In this document: positions 6,389 through 9,778 of the stretch, piece by piece
How the letters are laid out: the number at the start of each line of letters is the position of its first letter
How positions within the stretch are numbered: the first letter of the stretch is position 1
Assembly (NCBI GenBank): GCA_900542255.1
Contig: UQMR01000079.1
Coordinates: 1 to 9,778 of the forward strand
DNA from: an uncultured Porphyromonadaceae bacterium
Lineage (GTDB): Bacteria; Bacteroidota; Bacteroidia; Bacteroidales; Barnesiellaceae_A
Direction: 5' to 3'
DNA: 9,778 bases
Translations under genes and position numbers: made by a program
The notes under the pieces: model-generated
Seen by the model: only the letters and a program-made list of their open reading frames with translations
What the model was told of the DNA's origin: nothing
The model's database searches: none

Positions 6389-8251
6389 ATGGCAGTAAGC
6401 AAAGAAAAACTGTTCGATCAATTTCCTCCCGTCTCCACACAGGAGTGGAAAGAGAAAGCGATAGCAGACTTGAAAGGAGCCGACTTCGACAAGAAACTCG
6501 TATGGAGGACGTCAGAAGGCTTCAACGTACAACCGATGTACCGTGAAGAAGACATCGAGAACCTGAAAACGCTAAACTCGCTCCCGGGAGAGTATCCTTT
6601 CGTGCGCGGAACTCGTACCAATAACGAGTGGCTCACCCGTCAAGATATAGACGTTACCGACGTGAAAGAGGCCAATGCCAAAGCACTCGACATCCTCGAC
6701 AAAGGTGTCGACGCATTAGGTTTCCATCTGCAAAGCGAGCAAATTACGCCGGAAGGCATAAAGGCTCTGCTCGACGGCATCCATGCCGACTGCATAGAAA
6801 TCAACTTCCTCACTTGCATACGCAACGCAGCAAACCTCGCAACACTCCTCACGGAATATTACACCCAGAAAGGCTACGACCTTGCCCAACTGCGCGGTTC
6901 TATCAACTTCGACCCCTACAAACGCATCCTCAAAAAAGGTAAAGACGTTACCGACATGGCCGAGCGCGCACGCGAAGTGATGCAAGCCGCAGCCCAGCTG
7001 AAAAACTACCGCATCTTCGCCGTAGACGCACTGCTCATAAACAATGCCGGCGGCCACATCACACAAGAGCTCGGTTACGCCCTTGCATGGGGTAACGAAT
7101 GGATGGCCATGCTCACCGACGCCGGATACACCCCCGACGAGGCAGCTTCGCGCATCAAATTCAACTTCGGCATTTCGTCCAACTACTTCATGGAGATAGC
7201 CAAGTTCCGCGCAGCCCGTATGTTGTGGGCCCAAATCGTAAAACAATACAACCCCGCCGACACAAACTCTTGCAAGATGATGGCCCACGCCACCACTTCC
7301 GAGTTCAACCAAACACTCTACGACTCGTACGTCAACCTGTTGCGCACACAGACCGAAACGATGAGCGCAGCTCTCGGCGGCGTAGACTCCATCACGACAC
7401 TGCCGTTTGACAAAGTATATGCAACCCCCGACGATTTCTCGGAGCGTATCGCCCGCAACCAGCAACTGTTGCTCAAAGAGGAGTCGCACTTAGACAAAAT
7501 CACCGACCCCGGAGCAGGCTCATACTATATCGAAAACCTCACCGTATCCATCGCCGAGCAAGCATGGAAGATATTCCTCGACATCGAGGAGCGGGGCGGT
7601 TTCCACGCTGCATTGCAAGCCGGATATGTACAAGAGCAAGTCAACGCCGTGTCGGCCGAACGCCACACCAACGTTGCCCGTCGCAAAGAGATACTCCTCG
7701 GCAGCAACCAATACCCCAACCTCAACGACAAAGCCCTCGACAAGGCCACCTGCAAAGAAGAGGCACACCACTGCGGTTGCCAAGGCAATTGCAGCGCACC
7801 CACACTGCCCACCCTCGACTTCAAACGCGCATCGAGCGAATTTGAGGCATTGCGCCTGGCCACAGAAAAGGCATCACACCAACCCGTCGTATTCATGCTC
7901 ACCATAGGCAATCTCGCCATGCGCCTCGCCCGCTCGCAATTTGCCACCAACTTCTTTGGCTGCGCAGGATACAAAATCATAGACAACCTCGGTTTCGACA
8001 CCGTAGAAGCAGGCATAGATGCTGCACTCGAAGCCAAAGCCGACATCGTGGTACTCTGTTCGAGCGACGACGAATACGCTACGCTCGCACCCGAAGCATT
8101 CAAGTACCTCAACGGCCGCGCTCTCTTCGTTGTAGCCGGAGCTCCGGCATGTACCGAAGAGCTCAACGCCATCGGCATCACAGAGTTTATCCACGTACGC
8201 AGCAACGTACTGGACACGCTCAAAAGCTTCAACGCCAAATTATCTATCTAA
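6389..8251 (+). CDS. mutA: Methylmalonyl-CoA mutase small (beta) subunit
   Basis: Non-catalytic partner of MutB in the heterodimeric mutase that interconverts succinyl-CoA and (R)-methylmalonyl-CoA, a step of the succinate-propionate pathway. The protein has 620 residues, close to the 638 of the Propionibacterium subunit. Residues about 30-440 are a degenerate copy of the MutB TIM barrel: FGISSNYFMEIAKFRAARML and RIARNQQLLLKEES align directly with MutB, while the MutB substrate motif [10 protein letters not shown] is replaced by NAGGHITQELG around His223. Residues about 490-620 are the flavodoxin-like C-terminal domain (FFGCAGYKIIDNLGFDTVEAG), and it lacks the cobalamin-ligand motif DxHxxG, as expected for this subunit. 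An unusual Cys/His-rich linker joins the two parts (Cys455, His460, His461, Cys462, Cys464, Cys468). mutB follows after 23 bp. The start MAVSKEKLFDQFPPVS matches the typical beginning of these subunits. Confidence 0.95.
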   Translation: MAVSKEKLFDQFPPVSTQEWKEKAIADLKGADFDKKLVWRTSEGFNVQPMYREEDIENLKTLNSLPGEYPFVRGTRTNNEWLTRQDIDVTDVKEANAKALDILDKGVDALGFHLQSEQITPEGIKALLDGIHADCIEINFLTCIRNAANLATLLTEYYTQKGYDLAQLRGSINFDPYKRILKKGKDVTDMAERAREVMQAAAQLKNYRIFAVDALLINNAGGHITQELGYALAWGNEWMAMLTDAGYTPDEAASRIKFNFGISSNYFMEIAKFRAARMLWAQIVKQYNPADTNSCKMMAHATTSEFNQTLYDSYVNLLRTQTETMSAALGGVDSITTLPFDKVYATPDDFSERIARNQQLLLKEESHLDKITDPGAGSYYIENLTVSIAEQAWKIFLDIEERGGFHAALQAGYVQEQVNAVSAERHTNVARRKEILLGSNQYPNLNDKALDKATCKEEAHHCGCQGNCSAPTLPTLDFKRASSEFEALRLATEKASHQPVVFMLTIGNLAMRLARSQFATNFFGCAGYKIIDNLGFDTVEAGIDAALEAKADIVVLCSSDDEYATLAPEAFKYLNGRALFVVAGAPACTEELNAIGITEFIHVRSNVLDTLKSFNAKLSI

Positions 8252-8274
8252 CGAATTAAAACACAAGTAAGAAA

Positions 8275-9778
8275 ATGAGACCCAATTTTAAGAATATAGA
8301 TATCAAGGCCGATGCTTTCGGCCAGCAGGCTTGCGGCTCTATTCCTTGCAACGAAGACGAGAAATGGATAACCCCCGAACTTATCCCCGTTAAGCCCACA
8401 TATACCCGCGCCGACATCGAAGGCATAGAGCACCTCCACTACGTTGCCGGCCTACCGCCCTTCTTGCGCGGCCCGTACAGCGCCATGTACGCCATACGCC
8501 CGTGGACTATCCGCCAGTACGCAGGTTTCTCTACGGCCGAAGAGTCCAATGCTTTCTACCGCCGCAACCTTGCCTCGGGACAAAAAGGCCTTTCGGTAGC
8601 ATTCGACCTTGCCACACACCGCGGTTACGACGCCGACCATCCCCGTGTAGTAGGCGACGTAGGTAAAGCCGGTGTATCGATTTGCTCGATTGAAGACATG
8701 AAGGTACTCTTCGACGGTATCCCCCTGAACAAAATGTCGGTTTCGATGACCATGAACGGCGCCGTCCTGCCCGTTATGGCATTCTACATCAATGCCGGAC
8801 TCGAACAAGGAGCCAAACTCGAAGAGATGGCCGGTACGATACAAAACGACATCCTGAAAGAGTTTATGGTGCGCAACACCTATATCTATCCGCCCGAGTT
8901 CTCGATGCGTATCATCGCCGACATCTTTGAGTACACCTCGAAGAACATGCCCAAGTTCAACTCCATCTCCATCTCGGGCTACCACATGCAAGAAGCCGGC
9001 GCCACAGCCGACATCGAGCTGGCCTACACCCTGGCCGACGGTCTCGAATACCTCCGCGCCGGTGTAAATGCCGGATTGGACATCGACTCGTTTGCACCGC
9101 GTCTCTCGTTCTTCTGGGCAATCGGCATGAACTTCTTCATGGAAGTTGCCAAGATGCGCGCCGCACGTATGCTGTGGGCCAAGATTGTAAAACAATTCAA
9201 TCCCAAGAATCCCAAATCGCTCGCCCTGCGCACACACTGTCAGACATCGGGATGGTCGCTCACCGAGCAAGACCCCTTCAACAACGTAGGACGTACTTGC
9301 ATCGAGGCTATGGGTGCCGCCCTCGGCCACACGCAATCGCTGCACACCAACGCCCTCGACGAGGCTATCGCTCTGCCGACAGACTTCTCGGCCCGTATCG
9401 CCCGCAACACGCAAATCTACATACAGGAAGAGACCTACATCACCAAAGAAATCGACCCGTGGGCAGGCTCTTACTACGTAGAATGGCTCACCAACGAGAT
9501 TGCACACAAAGCATGGGAGCACATACAAGAGATTGAGAAGCTCGGCGGTATGGCCAAAGCCATTGAGACAGGCATACCCAAGCTCCGCATCGAGGAAGCA
9601 GCCGCCCGTACACAGGCTCGCATCGACTCGGGCAAACAGACCATCATAGGCGTAAACAAATACCGCCTCGCCAAGGAAGACCCCATCGATATCCTCGAAA
9701 TAGACAACACCGCAGTACGCGAGTCGCAGGTAGCACGACTTGTCGACCTGAAAGCTCATCGCGACAACGAGGCTGTGA
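8275..9778 (+). CDS. mutB: Methylmalonyl-CoA mutase large (alpha, catalytic) subunit, cut off by the window edge
   Basis: Catalytic subunit that rearranges succinyl-CoA and methylmalonyl-CoA with adenosylcobalamin, in the cytosol. The start at 8275 gives [19 protein letters not shown]; 501 codons are complete and the frame is open to the edge (the final bases read GTG-A, not an in-frame stop). The Propionibacterium protein has about 728 residues, so the B12-binding domain with DxHxxG lies outside. The TIM barrel is very well conserved. With an offset of 7 from Propionibacterium numbering, [19 protein letters not shown] holds the substrate and CoA contacts Tyr68, Met71, Arg75, Thr78, Arg80 and Tyr82 (equivalent to Tyr75, Met78, Arg82, Thr85, Arg87, Tyr89), and SGYHMQEAG holds His237 (equivalent to His244). 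SLRTH-type and [11 protein letters not shown] motifs also match. The gene is 23 bp after mutA, its ancient paralogue; the [12 protein letters not shown] stretch is alike even at DNA level. Confidence 0.97.
   Translation, partial: MRPNFKNIDIKADAFGQQACGSIPCNEDEKWITPELIPVKPTYTRADIEGIEHLHYVAGLPPFLRGPYSAMYAIRPWTIRQYAGFSTAEESNAFYRRNLASGQKGLSVAFDLATHRGYDADHPRVVGDVGKAGVSICSIEDMKVLFDGIPLNKMSVSMTMNGAVLPVMAFYINAGLEQGAKLEEMAGTIQNDILKEFMVRNTYIYPPEFSMRIIADIFEYTSKNMPKFNSISISGYHMQEAGATADIELAYTLADGLEYLRAGVNAGLDIDSFAPRLSFFWAIGMNFFMEVAKMRAARMLWAKIVKQFNPKNPKSLALRTHCQTSGWSLTEQDPFNNVGRTCIEAMGAALGHTQSLHTNALDEAIALPTDFSARIARNTQIYIQEETYITKEIDPWAGSYYVEWLTNEIAHKAWEHIQEIEKLGGMAKAIETGIPKLRIEEAAARTQARIDSGKQTIIGVNKYRLAKEDPIDILEIDNTAVRESQVARLVDLKAHRDNEAV

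Noticed and set aside
7211..7250. DNA-level similarity between mutA (about 7211-7250) and mutB (about 9161-9200) as a repeat or recombination site
   Set aside because: It reflects the known paralogy of the two subunits at a strongly conserved protein segment, not a separate repeat element.
8452..9759. 435-residue open frame on the minus strand opposite mutB
   Set aside because: Antisense shadow of a near-invariant mutB sequence; Cys/Val/Gly/Tyr-rich composition and no family motif.

Overview
The window looks like chromosomal DNA from a member of the Bacteroidales (Bacteroidota). The evidence is the gene families present (GH28 lipoprotein, CE12-CE8 esterase, paired MutA/MutB), a Bacteroidota-style lipobox (LAGC), AT-rich start regions with no clear Shine-Dalgarno, and a plausible Bacteroidota-type promoter (TTG-N20-TAatATTG). 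The genus cannot be fixed from the sequence. No tRNA, rRNA, CRISPR array or mobile element was recognised.

Left part (1-4204, minus strand, read right to left): a tight three-gene set made of a GH28 polygalacturonase-type lipoprotein, uxaB (tagaturonate reductase) and uxaA (altronate dehydratase, running off the left edge). The gaps are 31 and 19 bp, so it is very probably one operon. A 340-bp divergent intergenic region (4205-4544) follows. It holds a candidate promoter for the minus-strand operon and a set of nested inverted repeats followed by a T-run on the plus strand.

Middle (4545-6200, plus strand): one exported two-domain esterase, an SGNH/CE12-type acetylesterase fused to a CE8 pectin methylesterase. 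Together the divergent genes make a small pectin module. The fused esterase strips acetyl and methyl groups, GH28 cuts the exposed polygalacturonate, and UxaB and UxaA carry the imported product from tagaturonate through altronate to 2-keto-3-deoxygluconate. The isomerase UxaC, KDG kinase and aldolase, a transporter and any SusC/SusD pair are not in the window.

Right part (6389-9778, plus strand): mutA and mutB, the small and large subunits of adenosylcobalamin-dependent methylmalonyl-CoA mutase, separated by 23 bp. mutB is cut by the right edge after 501 codons, before its B12-binding domain. This pair belongs to the succinate-propionate pathway and has no evident functional link to the pectin genes. 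The 188-bp leader before mutA contains two inverted repeats.

No clearly new multi-gene system was found. The points most worth checking are the structured intergenic element at 4366-4472, a Cys/His cluster in the MutA linker, the esterase signal peptide that looks like a lipobox with its cysteine replaced, and the hairpins ahead of mutAB.
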